Below are positions 28,511 to 37,468 of a stretch of 64,000 nucleotides of DNA, piece by piece. The position numbers and the translations under genes were made by a program. The DNA is taken from NCBI GenBank assembly GCA_018222915.1, contig JAAEZI010000008.1, positions 1 through 64,000 of the forward strand. The letters run 5' to 3'. Numbering within the stretch: the first letter of the stretch is position 1; every line of letters begins with the position of its first letter. The notes beneath the pieces were generated by a model. The model saw only the letters and a list, made by a program, of their open reading frames with translations, ran no database searches and was not told the DNA's origin. Source of the DNA: Algicola sp. GTDB lineage: Bacteria; Bacteroidota; Bacteroidia; Flavobacteriales; Flavobacteriaceae.

Positions 28511-29132
28511 AGCATTGGTGATCGTGTTTGTAAAAAACATGAAACTTGGGAAGGTCAAAACACGACTTGCCAAAACTATTGGTAATCAAGCGGCTTTTGA
28601 AGTCTATAAAGAACTTGTTCAAATCACGGAGTCTGCCACATCAAAACTGCCAATTGATAAACGTATTTATTTTTCAGAAGCTATTGTGGATACGAAATGG
28701 CCAGGAGATTATAAAACAGTGCAAGAGGGTGCAGATTTGGGAGCTCGTATGAAACAGGCATTTTCTCAAGGATTTAAAGATGGCTACGAGCATATCGTAT
28801 TAATCGGTTCGGATTTACCCGACATAAGCGACAAGCATATTAAGGCTGGTATTCAAGCACTAAATAATTATGATACGGTTTTTGGGCCTGCAGAAGATGG
28901 TGGCTATTACCTAATTGGTCTCTCAAAAATGACGTCCTGTGTATTTGAAAATAAACCTTGGAGTACTTCTCATTTACTAAAAGAAACCTTATCAGAATTA
29001 CAACAAAAAAACATATCATTCACTACCTTAGACACTTTAAATGATATTGACACCTTTGAAGATTTGGAAGCTTCAAATTTTTATCGAACTAACAAAAATT
29101 TACAACAAAAAATCAAACTATTGAATGCTTAA
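28503..29132 (+). CDS. DUF2064 glycosyltransferase of arsenosugar biosynthesis
   Basis: 209 aa GT-A-fold nucleotidyl/glycosyltransferase-like protein (DUF2064, the TIGR04282 arsenosugar family). Motifs: LGKVKTRLAKTIG near the N-terminus, VLIGSDLPDI (the metal-binding GSD), and GPAEDGGYYLIGL. It overlaps the rhodanese gene by 8 bp and the phosphorylase gene by 8 bp, so translation is coupled. It is thought to help move the arsenic-bearing ribose onto its aglycone; the exact step is unsettled. Confidence 0.9.
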   Translation: MSKALVIVFVKNMKLGKVKTRLAKTIGNQAAFEVYKELVQITESATSKLPIDKRIYFSEAIVDTKWPGDYKTVQEGADLGARMKQAFSQGFKDGYEHIVLIGSDLPDISDKHIKAGIQALNNYDTVFGPAEDGGYYLIGLSKMTSCVFENKPWSTSHLLKETLSELQQKNISFTTLDTLNDIDTFEDLEASNFYRTNKNLQQKIKLLNA

Positions 29133-29937
29133 ATTTATCAACGAAACTGCAGAGTATTTGCAATCCAAAGGGTTCGAGAACCCAGAAATAGGGATTATCT
29201 TAGGCACCGGACTCGGACAATTACCCGAGCATATGGAAATACTTCAAGAAGTCAGTTATAATCATATCCCCAATTTTCCTACAGCCACTGTAGAGTTTCA
29301 CAAAGGAAAACTTCTTTATGGTGTTTTAAGTGGTAAAAAAGTCATCGTTATGCAAGGGCGATTCCATATTTATGAAGGTTACACGCTGCAAGATGTCACT
29401 TATCCTGTTCGTGTGATGAATGCCTTAGGAATTTCAACACTTTTAGTATCAAATGCGTCTGGAGCTATCAACCTCAATTTCAAAAAAGGTGAATTGATGC
29501 TTATTGAAGATCATATTAATCTGCAAGGCAGTTCTCCTTTGGCATTTAAAGGTGTCTCTAAACTTGCTGAACGATTTGCCGACATGAGCGCTCCTTATAA
29601 TGCCGCTATTAATGATACCTTCCGAGCAATCGCAAAAAACAATAATATCACATTGCATGAAGGCGTTTATGCCAGTGTTGTTGGTCCGCAATTAGAAACA
29701 AGAGCCGAATACCGAATGCTCAAAATTATTGGCGCTGATGCTGTTGGAATGAGTACCGTTCCTGAAATCATCGTAGCGAATCATTTAAATTTAAAAGCAG
29801 CGGCCATTTCAGTGCTCACCGATGAATGCGATCCCGACAACTTGAAGCCGGTAAATATTGATGACATTATTGCCATGGCTTCAAAAGCAGAACCGCATAT
29901 GATTACCTTATTTAAAGAATTAATTAAAACATTATAA
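29125..29937 (+). CDS. Purine nucleoside phosphorylase in the arsenosugar operon
   Basis: 270 aa trimeric-type PNP. Seen: GTGLGQL phosphate loop at 27-33, MQGRFHIYEGY, the VSNASGAIN segment, VVGPQLETRAEYRM and GADAVGMSTVPE, ending with the Asn-like base site near SVLTDECDPDN. It cleaves the glycosidic bond of purine nucleosides with phosphate. Inside this operon the likely job is to split adenine from the ArsS product, giving an arsenic-bearing ribose-1-phosphate for the glycosyltransferases. It may also serve general salvage. It overlaps the gene before it by 8 bp and precedes arsM by 2 bp. Confidence 0.93.
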   Translation: MLKFINETAEYLQSKGFENPEIGIILGTGLGQLPEHMEILQEVSYNHIPNFPTATVEFHKGKLLYGVLSGKKVIVMQGRFHIYEGYTLQDVTYPVRVMNALGISTLLVSNASGAINLNFKKGELMLIEDHINLQGSSPLAFKGVSKLAERFADMSAPYNAAINDTFRAIAKNNNITLHEGVYASVVGPQLETRAEYRMLKIIGADAVGMSTVPEIIVANHLNLKAAAISVLTDECDPDNLKPVNIDDIIAMASKAEPHMITLFKELIKTL

Positions 29938-29939
29938 CC

Positions 29940-30908
29940 ATGAGTTATTTAAATGCTACTAACGACTTATACAAAGAAGCTGCCTTAACGCCAGACGTTG
30001 GTCTCTGTTGTACGACAAATCCTATCTGGGAATTACCAGGATTGAAAATTCCGAGAATCATGCAAGAAATGAATTATGGTTGTGGGTCAACGGTTCATGC
30101 AAGAGATTTAACTAACAACCCAAAAATGCTATATGTTGGTGTTGGTGGTGGTATGGAGTTACTACAATTTGCGTATTTCAACCGTCAGAAAGGTGGTGTC
30201 ATAGGAGTCGATGTTGTAGACGAAATGTTAGAAGCCTCGCGTAAAAATTTCAAGGAAGCAGAAGCCCAAAACGATTGGTTTAAAAGTGATTTCGTAGAAC
30301 TGAAAAAAGGGGATGCACTCAATCTACCTGTGGAAGACAATACTATAGATGTGGCTGCTCAGAATTGTTTATTTAATATTTTCAAAGCTGAAGATTTGAA
30401 AAAAGCTATCGCCGAAATGTATCGTGTTTTAAAACCTCATGGCCGATTAGTGATGAGTGATCCTACCTGTGAGCAACCCATGAATGATACGCTTCGTAAT
30501 GATGACCGATTAAGAGCTTTATGTTTAAGCGGAAGTTTACCAATTTCAGAATATGTGAAAGCACTCACCGATGCTGGTTTTGGTACTATCGAGATCAGAG
30601 CCAGAAAGCCATACCGTATTTTAGATCCTAAACACTATCCAACAGAAGAGCTCATATACATCGAATCTATTGAAGTTGCAGCGATTAAAGATCCTATGCC
30701 ATCCGACGGCCCTTGTATCTTTACGGGTAAAGCCGCAATCTATTATGGCGAACAAGATTATTTTGATGATAACGCTGGCCATGTATTGCTTAAAAACCAA
30801 CCTTTAGCTGTATGTGACAAAACTGCTGGTGCTTTAAAAAGCCTCGGTCGTGATGATATTTTTATCAGTGAATCGACCTTTCATTACGATGGTGGTGGTT
30901 GTTGCTAA
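29940..30908 (+). CDS. arsM: Arsenite methyltransferase ArsM (arsenosugar type)
   Basis: 322 aa SAM-dependent methyltransferase. SAM site MLYVGVGGGMELLQ (motif I) and VIGVDVVDEMLE (motif II); As-binding cysteines are offered by GLCCTTN (Cys23, Cys24), YGCGS, AQNCLFN and DPTCEQ, and the protein ends GGGCC, a further thiol pair. ArsM methylates arsenite to dimethyl forms that ArsS then uses. The start is 2 bp after the phosphorylase stop. A good rho-independent terminator follows at 30929-30962, closing the core operon. Confidence 0.92.
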   Translation: MSYLNATNDLYKEAALTPDVGLCCTTNPIWELPGLKIPRIMQEMNYGCGSTVHARDLTNNPKMLYVGVGGGMELLQFAYFNRQKGGVIGVDVVDEMLEASRKNFKEAEAQNDWFKSDFVELKKGDALNLPVEDNTIDVAAQNCLFNIFKAEDLKKAIAEMYRVLKPHGRLVMSDPTCEQPMNDTLRNDDRLRALCLSGSLPISEYVKALTDAGFGTIEIRARKPYRILDPKHYPTEELIYIESIEVAAIKDPMPSDGPCIFTGKAAIYYGEQDYFDDNAGHVLLKNQPLAVCDKTAGALKSLGRDDIFISESTFHYDGGGCC

Positions 30909-30928
30909 TCTCAATACTGAAAGAATTC

Positions 30929-30962
30929 AAAAAAAGGCCTTTGTAAAAAATGGTCTTTTTTT
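30929..30962 (+). terminator. Rho-independent terminator after arsM
   Basis: AAAAAAAGGCC (30929-30939) pairs with GGTCTTTTTTT (30952-30962), an 11 bp stem with one G-U pair and a 12-base loop, the 3' arm doubling as the U-tract. It lies 20 bp after the arsM stop codon. The A-tract opposite makes it symmetric, but no minus-strand gene needs it here. Confidence 0.75.
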
Positions 30963-30999
30963 GATTAAAGCAACATTTCAAGTTATTGCATTAAGAAGA

Positions 31000-31027
31000 T
31001 TGTAGGTGGTTTGTTAGTTTATCTTTC
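31000..31027 (+). promoter_or_regulatory. Bacteroidota-type promoter before the DUF547 gene
   Basis: TTG (31000-31002), 17 bp spacer, TATCTTTC (31020-31027), close to the consensus TTG-N19-TAnnTTTG with one mismatch at the last base. It sits between the arsM terminator and the DUF547 start, so the DUF547 and second glycosyltransferase genes probably have their own transcript. Confidence 0.45.
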
Positions 31028-31115
31028 AGAATGAGACTAAAACACCCAAGTTCAAAAGATTAAAACCTTAAAATTCAATTCAACGTAGATAATGGTAACC
31101 AGTAACATCAAAAAC

Positions 31116-31970
31116 ATGCAATATATAAAAGTCGTATTAGTCATCCTCATCAGTTTAATCACATATAGTTGCTTTTCCGCGAAGGGACTTCCCATAAAAG
31201 AGGTGGCGAAAGATAATTCCAAACAGGTCTCTGATGTAGATAGCATGACTGCAGACAGCACCAAGCTATCCTCGGAAATAAAAGATGATGTGCAAACAGA
31301 TTATGTGACCATGACTCCAATGGTGGATCATTCAGAGTGGGATAAGCTATTAAAAAAATACGTCGCTGAAAATGGTGATGTGAATTATCAAGGTTTTAAA
31401 AATGACCGTGAAGCACTTGATAATTACATTAACTATTTAGCAACAAAAGTACCGGCAAAAGACTGGAGTGTACAAGAGCAATTGGCCTACTTCATCAATG
31501 TTTATAATGCCAATACCATCCAATTAATCATTGATAATTATCCAACAAAGAGTATAAAGGATATTAGCAATCCATGGTTAAAAAATCGTTTAAAAATTGG
31601 TGATGAAGATTACTCATTGGCGGATATTGAAAATGGTATTTTAAGAAAAATGAACGAGCCAAGAATTCATTTTGCGATTAACTGCGCCTCTGTTTCCTGT
31701 CCGAAACTTTTAAATACTGCTTACACGGCAAACAATGTTGAAGCACTCATGGAAAAAGCTACCGCTGACTTTATTAATAACAACGATAAAAACCAGCTTG
31801 CGCAAAACCAGCTTCAACTTTCAAAAATTTTTAAATGGTACGAAAGCGATTTTACGTCACAGGGTTCCCTTGTTGATTACATCAATCAATATGCGAATAT
31901 CGACATTTCAAAAGATGCTAAAATTGACTATATCGAATACAATTGGGCTCTGAATGAACAAAACCGATAA
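31116..31970 (+). CDS. DUF547 lipoprotein
   Basis: 284 aa from the ATG at 31116, which gives lipobox ITYSC; an ATG at 31092 is also in frame. After a Lys/Ser-rich tether (25-75) the DUF547 domain is clear: YVAENGDVNYQGF, QLAYFINVYNANTIQLI, HFAINCASVSCPKLLNTAY and a final IEYNWALNEQ. DUF547 is a widespread domain of unknown function with a thiol-protease-like look (conserved Cys and His). It is often near arsenosugar genes in Bacteroidota to my recollection, and here it is followed 24 bp later by the TIGR04283-type glycosyltransferase. Confidence 0.88.
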   Translation: MQYIKVVLVILISLITYSCFSAKGLPIKEVAKDNSKQVSDVDSMTADSTKLSSEIKDDVQTDYVTMTPMVDHSEWDKLLKKYVAENGDVNYQGFKNDREALDNYINYLATKVPAKDWSVQEQLAYFINVYNANTIQLIIDNYPTKSIKDISNPWLKNRLKIGDEDYSLADIENGILRKMNEPRIHFAINCASVSCPKLLNTAYTANNVEALMEKATADFINNNDKNQLAQNQLQLSKIFKWYESDFTSQGSLVDYINQYANIDISKDAKIDYIEYNWALNEQNR

Positions 31971-31994
31971 AACACATTATTCGTAGATAATGAC

Positions 31995-32684
31995 ATGATA
32001 AGCATTATAATTCCAGTTCTCAACGAAGCAGAAAACATAGAAAAGTTGCTTTTTCATTTAATTGACAACGCCTCACTTAAGCATATTTCAGAAATTATAG
32101 TGGTAGATGGAGGAAGCACAGATGGTACCAGACATATTATTGAACAGTCCGATTTAAAAATCAAAGTATTATCAGCTCCTAAAGGTCGAGCGAAACAAAT
32201 GAATGTTGGCGCTAAAAATGCCTCCGGAAATATTCTCTATTTTTTACACGCAGATTCCTTTCCACCCAATCGTTATGATCAAAGTATTATAGATCAAGTA
32301 GAAAAAGGCCATGATGCTGGTTGTTTTAGAATAACATTCGACAGTAACCATTGGTGGCTACGACTGGCTGGTTGGTTGACACAATTCTCATGGAGAGCTT
32401 GTAGAGGTGGTGATCAAAGTTTATTTATCACAAAAGCGCTCTTTGAAGACATTGGTGGTTATGATGAAAACTATATTATTTATGAAGATAATATCCTTAT
32501 CAACCAATTGTACAAACGACAAGAATTTGTGGTGATTAATAAAAAATTACAAACCTCAGCACGCATGTATCGCAAACATGGTATCTGGAAATTACAGTAT
32601 CATTACTGGACGATTTATGTCAAAAAATGGTTTGGTGCTTCTCCCGAAGAGCTTTTCGCTTATTATAAACGGCATCTTTGCTAA
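31995..32684 (+). CDS. GT2 glycosyltransferase, arsenosugar-associated (TIGR04283 type)
   Basis: 229 aa family-2 glycosyltransferase. Nucleotide-sugar motifs: SIIIPVLNEAENIEKLL, IIVVDGGSTDGT, GRAKQMNVGAKNASG, and FLHADS (the DxD-equivalent HAD). The sequence pattern is that of the TIGR04283 family, known from arsenosugar loci. With the DUF2064 protein and PNP it would form the sugar-transfer part of the pathway. It ends 15 bp short of the convergent phosphatase gene. Confidence 0.88.
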   Translation: MISIIIPVLNEAENIEKLLFHLIDNASLKHISEIIVVDGGSTDGTRHIIEQSDLKIKVLSAPKGRAKQMNVGAKNASGNILYFLHADSFPPNRYDQSIIDQVEKGHDAGCFRITFDSNHWWLRLAGWLTQFSWRACRGGDQSLFITKALFEDIGGYDENYIIYEDNILINQLYKRQEFVVINKKLQTSARMYRKHGIWKLQYHYWTIYVKKWFGASPEELFAYYKRHLC

Positions 32685-32699
32685 AAGCGTCTTCAAAAG

Positions 32700-33428
32700 T
32701 TATTTATTCCGGCCTTTTTCATTAGGATATAATTCAATGAGTGGCTCACTTTGTATAATGACTTTGGAATCAACATCTACAGCAGATAATTTACCTGTAA
32801 AAGCAGCACCTGTATCCACATTCCACACATTGATAGCGTTCATTGGTTCGGTCTGTTTGTAATTGATTGTGGGTGTATGTCCAATATAGATTTCCTGATA
32901 ATGCTTCAATCTTTGAGGATAAATGATATCCTCTTTTTTTATAAGATGGCTCATAGCTAAAGCCATTTCCCAAAGGGTTCTGTCAAAATAAAAATTCTCT
33001 TTATGAACTTCTCGCTCTACACCATGCATGGACGTAAAACCTGCATGAAGGAAAAGCCGATTTTTAGGATCAATGTGATAATACTGCATGTCTTCGAAAA
33101 ATTGGAGATGCGCTTTTTTTTCAGCTTCAGTATATCCTTGATAACTGTCTATGGTTTCTTTCCCGCCGTGGTGCAACCACACGGAGCTTCCTTCACCATT
33201 ACGCAACCAAGATTCACACCAAACATCATGATTTCCTTTAATAAACACACAATCACATCGCTTGGAAAATTCTATAAGGTATTCGATAACCTGAGCCGAT
33301 TCGCTCCAGCCATCCACATAATCGCCTAAAAAAACAAAACGGTCGGTATCAGACACTTGAATTCTATGAAGTAATTGTTCCAATCCTTTGAGTCCTCCAT
33401 GAATATCTCCAACAGCAAATGTTCTCAT
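32700..33428 (-). CDS. Calcineurin-like phosphatase (bis-PNPase/PP1-like)
   Basis: 242 aa metallophosphoesterase. Metal ligands: GDIHG (Asp8, His10), GDYVDGW (Asp36, Asp39), GNHDVW (Asn66, His67), IGHTP near the C-terminus. The pattern fits the ApaH/PrpE/serine-threonine phosphatase group; protein phosphatase and diadenosine tetraphosphatase activities cannot be told apart. It starts 16 bp after the GH113-like gene in the same direction, so they may share a transcript. Confidence 0.9.
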   Translation of the reverse strand: MRTFAVGDIHGGLKGLEQLLHRIQVSDTDRFVFLGDYVDGWSESAQVIEYLIEFSKRCDCVFIKGNHDVWCESWLRNGEGSSVWLHHGGKETIDSYQGYTEAEKKAHLQFFEDMQYYHIDPKNRLFLHAGFTSMHGVEREVHKENFYFDRTLWEMALAMSHLIKKEDIIYPQRLKHYQEIYIGHTPTINYKQTEPMNAINVWNVDTGAAFTGKLSAVDVDSKVIIQSEPLIELYPNEKGRNK

Positions 33429-33444
33429 AAATAGTTGTTAATCA

Positions 33445-34449
33445 TTACTTTGTGTAATACGATCTAATAACCGCTTCTACAGGTTTGTTTTGAGGTGTAA
33501 ACTGGTTATCGTCCATGCCTCCAGCTTTGTCGTAATTATGAAACCACTTCCATACAAAACCACCAGCAAACCACTCTTCATGCCAGAATTCTTCAAAAAG
33601 CGCCTTTGTAGCATTTGCTTGCCCTTGGAAATTCAAAGTACTCAAGCGATGATCGCTCTCCCAAGGCTCCTTCCCTGTATAATCCATACTTCTGTATCCA
33701 TATTCTGTAAATAAAATAGGTTTATCATATGTGTCTGCCATCGATTTTATGATGGCCTTGTGGGATTGCCATCCAGACCTACAGGATTCAACACTAGGTG
33801 TTTGACTATCGCTCACAGGAAAATAGGCATCAACGCCAATATAATCCAAAGTCCCCCAAAATGGTGTTCTTTTAAACTCGTCCCAATTGGCAGCGTAAGT
33901 CAACTTTCCTTTATAAACACCTTTGATTTCCAAGATCAAGTCACTCCAGTACTCTGGACGCGCCTGAACAAAGTTTTCCAACTCTGTACCAATACAGAAT
34001 ATTTCAGCTTTGGTATCTTGAGCTAGTTTTGCATACTCCATAATAAAGCTCTTGTAAGACACCTCCAACGCTTGCCAATGGGCTTCATTAGGCATTTGGA
34101 TGTCACCAGTAAACTGTCCGTGCCGCACCCAAATTTGCGGTTTGATCATTATGTTTATTTGTGATTTCCGAAGTTCTTCAATGTAAGCCTTTGCTCCTGC
34201 GCTTGTCTCACCAAACCATTGCCTATCGGTATTATGAATGATTTCGGGATGCTCTAAATCTCTAATAAAACCGAAAGGCATGATTGCGGCATAGTTAGCA
34301 CCTACACTAACAACTGGTTGTACATGAGAACTATCAATAGCTACTCGAGAAGCCACAAAACTAACACCATCAATTTTTTCATCTTCCACCAAGGTCATGG
34401 CGCAAGACAAGCATAAACTGAGAAAACAAAATTGTAATATTCGTCTCAT
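33445..34449 (-). CDS. GH113-like glycoside hydrolase, lipoprotein
   Basis: 334 aa from the ATG at 34449 (MRRILQFCFLSLCLSC, lipobox LCLSC). TIM-barrel clan-A hydrolase: acid/base Glu in CIGTELENF (about 156) and nucleophile Glu in ILFTEYGYRS (about 249), with IKPQIWVRHGQF and YIGVDAYFP between them. The set matches GH113, known for beta-1,4-mannanase activity, although many Bacteroidota members are uncharacterised. There is no other mannan gene nearby, so the substrate remains open. Confidence 0.82.
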   Translation of the reverse strand: MRRILQFCFLSLCLSCAMTLVEDEKIDGVSFVASRVAIDSSHVQPVVSVGANYAAIMPFGFIRDLEHPEIIHNTDRQWFGETSAGAKAYIEELRKSQINIMIKPQIWVRHGQFTGDIQMPNEAHWQALEVSYKSFIMEYAKLAQDTKAEIFCIGTELENFVQARPEYWSDLILEIKGVYKGKLTYAANWDEFKRTPFWGTLDYIGVDAYFPVSDSQTPSVESCRSGWQSHKAIIKSMADTYDKPILFTEYGYRSMDYTGKEPWESDHRLSTLNFQGQANATKALFEEFWHEEWFAGGFVWKWFHNYDKAGGMDDNQFTPQNKPVEAVIRSYYTK

Positions 34450-34496
34450 AAGTGTCAATTAATATCTAAATTTAAACAATAGCGAACAATTGTATT

Positions 34497-34536
34497 AAGG
34501 TTTTAACAAAACCTTCGACTTAGAGTTTAACTAAAC
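34497..34536. promoter_or_regulatory. Two adjacent palindromes in a divergent promoter region
   Basis: In the 95 bp between the divergent GH113-like and FAD oxidoreductase genes there is AAGGTTTT-AAC-AAAACCTT (34497-34515, 8 bp arms) and GTTTA-AC-TAAAC (34525-34536). The two share the core GTTTAAC / AAAC. They could be operator sites for either gene. The first could also form an RNA hairpin in the leader. Confidence 0.35.
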
Positions 34537-34544
34537 CAACACCT

Positions 34545-35849
34545 ATGGAACATATCGTTATCATTGGAAATGGCATTTCCGGTGTCACCTTAGCGAGACA
34601 TATCAGAAAATTATCCGATAAAAAAATTACAATCATCTCCTCCGAAACTGATTATTTTTTCTCACGCACAGCCTTGATGTATGTTTATATGGGTCATATG
34701 AAGTTTGAGCACACACAACCTTACGAGAACTGGTTTTGGAAAAAAAATGATATTCAATTAAAGAAAGCTTATGTTCAAAGTATCAATACAGATGAAAAAT
34801 TATTACACCTTGACAACGGAAGTTTTTTAAATTATGACAAACTTGTCATTGCAACGGGTAGCAAACCCAACAAATTTGGTTGGCCAGGTCAAGATTTGGA
34901 GGGTGTTCAAGGGTTGTATAGCAAACAAGACCTTATGACTTTGGAAAGAAATGCTCCAAATAATGCTATTTGTAAACGAGCCGTTATTGTAGGTGGTGGA
35001 TTGATAGGCATTGAGTTGGCTGAAATGTTAGCTTCCAGACAAATACCAGTCACATTTCTAGTTCGTGAATCTAGTTTTTGGAATAAAGTATTGCCTGAGG
35101 GAGAAAGTGCCATGATTAATAGACACATCAAAAATCATCATATTGATTTACGAGTTTCTACAAACCTAAGGTCTATTGAAAGTGATGACAACGGACGTGC
35201 CAAATCGGTCATCATTGAAGAGACTGGAGAAGAAATACCTTGTGATGTTGTAGGCTTAACAGCTGGCGTCTCACCAAATATTTCATTTTTAAAAAACGCT
35301 CAAATTGAAACAAATAAAGGCGTCCTTGTTAACCGCTATTTAGAAACCAACATTCAAGATGTTTATGCCATCGGTGATTGCGCTGAGCAAAGAGAAGCTA
35401 TTGACAAGCGAAGACCGATTGAAGCGGTTTGGTACACAGGTCGCATGATGGGTGAAACCTTAGCACAAACCATTTGCGGCAATCGGATAGCGTATAATCC
35501 TGGACATTGGTTCAATTCAGCTAAATTTTTAGATATCGAATACCAAACCTATGGTTGGGTGCATGCTAAACCAGAAGCTAATCATGCTCATTTTCACTGG
35601 ATTTATGAGGACGATACCAAATGTATCACCATCGAATATGACAAATCCACTTTACAATTTTTAGGGATTAATACTTTTGGCATTCGCATGCGTCATGAGG
35701 TCTTCGATCGTTGGTTAAACGAAAAGCGAGACATAGATTACGTAATGAATCATCTCGCTGAAGCCAATTTCGATCCGGAACTTTATGCGCGTTATGAAAA
35801 GGCTATTTTAAAAACGTACAACCATCAATTTCAATCTGCTTCACTATGA
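34545..35849 (+). CDS. FAD-dependent pyridine nucleotide-disulfide oxidoreductase
   Basis: 434 aa flavoprotein. FAD-binding IVIIGNGISGVTLARH at the start, VIATGSKPN, the NAD(P)H site AVIVGGGLIGIELAEML, and the second FAD motif VYAIGDCAEQ. No redox-active CxxC pair is present near the flavin, so it is not a disulfide reductase of the glutathione type; it resembles nitrite-reductase-like or rubredoxin-reductase-like NADH oxidoreductases. Its stop overlaps the next start by four bases (ATGA), so it is coupled to the membrane 4Fe-4S protein. I infer an electron-transfer pair. Confidence 0.88.
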   Translation: MEHIVIIGNGISGVTLARHIRKLSDKKITIISSETDYFFSRTALMYVYMGHMKFEHTQPYENWFWKKNDIQLKKAYVQSINTDEKLLHLDNGSFLNYDKLVIATGSKPNKFGWPGQDLEGVQGLYSKQDLMTLERNAPNNAICKRAVIVGGGLIGIELAEMLASRQIPVTFLVRESSFWNKVLPEGESAMINRHIKNHHIDLRVSTNLRSIESDDNGRAKSVIIEETGEEIPCDVVGLTAGVSPNISFLKNAQIETNKGVLVNRYLETNIQDVYAIGDCAEQREAIDKRRPIEAVWYTGRMMGETLAQTICGNRIAYNPGHWFNSAKFLDIEYQTYGWVHAKPEANHAHFHWIYEDDTKCITIEYDKSTLQFLGINTFGIRMRHEVFDRWLNEKRDIDYVMNHLAEANFDPELYARYEKAILKTYNHQFQSASL

Positions 35850-37435
35850 ATTCAAACCTACATCAAAGTATGTCCTTGGCGCAACCTGATGCACAGGATT
35901 TATCGAAAACACAAAAGATTGCGGTAGCACTTGGTGTCATTGGCTTATTTATTTTAGTACTTGCTCTCTTTAATGTAGACTTACCAAATCATAGCATTGT
36001 GCTTACCGTAGCCCTGTCATTAGTTGGCATAGGTACTATCGTATATGCCAATAATGCTTACCTCTTAAAATCTAAAGGGATTAAAAATGATGGCGTTTGG
36101 TTTAAATCTATATCGTCTAGAGGGACTTTAGGCTGGGTGACTGGCATTGTGTTAACAGCATTTTACATTGTCCTTTATTTTTACCCGTCTACATTAGGCT
36201 TAGGTTCAGATGGTGCGTCAAATTCAGGCCTTATAGCTCTTTTTGATCCCTTGAGTCAGTTGCTAAGCGGTCGACCAGCCAGTCAGTGGTTTGTTTATGG
36301 AACGTTGTACACCTTAGCCATTCTTGCTTTTGGTTACAAATTCATTTTGAAATATCGACATAATCGCTATGAGCAAATTAGAACCATCTCTGTGATGTTT
36401 TTTCAGTTGGCATTTGCTTTTCTGATACCAGAATTTATGTATGTCATGAATTCCGATTTGCCTTATTATGATTTAAAAAACATATGGCCTCTCAATTATT
36501 ATAATTTTGAACAATATCGCGTCAATGCCTTTATCGATGCTGGAACTATAGGTGTTTCCATGCTCATATTTGGAATCATTTCAATTTTTATTATCACACC
36601 TATTCTTACATTTAAATACGGAAAACGGTGGTATTGCTCTTGGGTTTGTGGGTGTGGCGGACTTGCAGAAACTGCTGGTGACTCGTTTAGACAGCTAAGT
36701 GATAAAAGTCAGTTTGCTTGGAAAGTAGAACGCTGGGTAATTCATAGTGTTTTGGTATTTGTAGTACTTATGACTATAGCCGTCATTTACACATATTTAG
36801 GATACGATTCCGATAAATACTGGTTAACTCGTGAGGTCTTTTTATACGGCATCGCAGGATTCCTAACATTAGTATTTGCCCTAGTCATGATTTTTAAACG
36901 AAAAGAACTTGCAAAGGATGCACAATATGGTGCTATTGGTTATTTTGTCATCATTTTAGTGCTAATTGGAATGCACTTCTTTGGTTCTGAAACTAAGTTA
37001 TTCCTGTTTAAAGCAGAAACGCTAAGATCAACATACGCCTTTCTAATTGGTGCTATCTTTTCTGGAGTCATTGGAACAGGATTCTACCCTATTTTTGGCA
37101 ATCGTGTTTGGTGTCGTTTTGGATGTCCGATGGCAGCAATCCTTGGTTTTCAACAACGATTATTCTCTCGATTTAGAATTACCACTAATGGCGGACAGTG
37201 TATTTCTTGTGGTAATTGCTCTACCTATTGTGAAATGGGCATCGACGTGCGTGCCTATGCTCAAAAAGGTGAAAACATCGTACGCTCCAGTTGTGTCGGT
37301 TGTGGCATTTGCTCTGCCGTTTGCCCTAGAGGTGTGTTGAAATTAGAGAATGATTCCATGAAAGGACGTATCAACTCGAATGAGATCCTGCTTGGTAATG
37401 ATGTTGATCTCATAAAACTAGTGAATGAGCGCTAA
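35846..37435 (+). CDS. Membrane-bound 4Fe-4S ferredoxin-type protein (NapH/NosR/CcoG-like)
   Basis: 529 aa polytopic membrane protein with about ten hydrophobic helices. Cys motifs between helices resemble the Fer4_5 family (WYCSWVCGCGG and WCRFGCPMAA). Near the C-terminus two 4Fe-4S sets follow: CISCGNCSTYCEMGID and CVGCGICSAVCPRG. Such proteins carry electrons between quinones or flavins and an exported reductase. The start overlaps the FAD oxidoreductase by four bases, which argues for one complex. The electron acceptor is not evident; location beside arsenosugar genes makes an arsenical substrate worth testing. Confidence 0.86.
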   Translation: MNSNLHQSMSLAQPDAQDLSKTQKIAVALGVIGLFILVLALFNVDLPNHSIVLTVALSLVGIGTIVYANNAYLLKSKGIKNDGVWFKSISSRGTLGWVTGIVLTAFYIVLYFYPSTLGLGSDGASNSGLIALFDPLSQLLSGRPASQWFVYGTLYTLAILAFGYKFILKYRHNRYEQIRTISVMFFQLAFAFLIPEFMYVMNSDLPYYDLKNIWPLNYYNFEQYRVNAFIDAGTIGVSMLIFGIISIFIITPILTFKYGKRWYCSWVCGCGGLAETAGDSFRQLSDKSQFAWKVERWVIHSVLVFVVLMTIAVIYTYLGYDSDKYWLTREVFLYGIAGFLTLVFALVMIFKRKELAKDAQYGAIGYFVIILVLIGMHFFGSETKLFLFKAETLRSTYAFLIGAIFSGVIGTGFYPIFGNRVWCRFGCPMAAILGFQQRLFSRFRITTNGGQCISCGNCSTYCEMGIDVRAYAQKGENIVRSSCVGCGICSAVCPRGVLKLENDSMKGRINSNEILLGNDVDLIKLVNER

Positions 37436-37442
37436 GAAATTG

Positions 37443-37450
37443 TACTTTTG
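37443..37450 (+). promoter_or_regulatory. -7 element TACTTTTG before the GT2 gene
   Basis: A perfect TAnnTTTG element 18 bp before the ATG at 37469, with the frequent Bacteroidota context TGTACTTTTGCCACC. No TTG is found at the expected -33 distance. It suggests that the three glycosyltransferase genes can be transcribed separately from the redox pair. Confidence 0.45.
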
Positions 37451-37468
37451 CCACCGCAAAAAAGAATC

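Noticed and set aside
37448-37468. TTG start for the GT2 at 37469
   Set aside because: The TTG is part of the -7 element TACTTTTG; the ATG at 37469 gives the conserved N-terminus.
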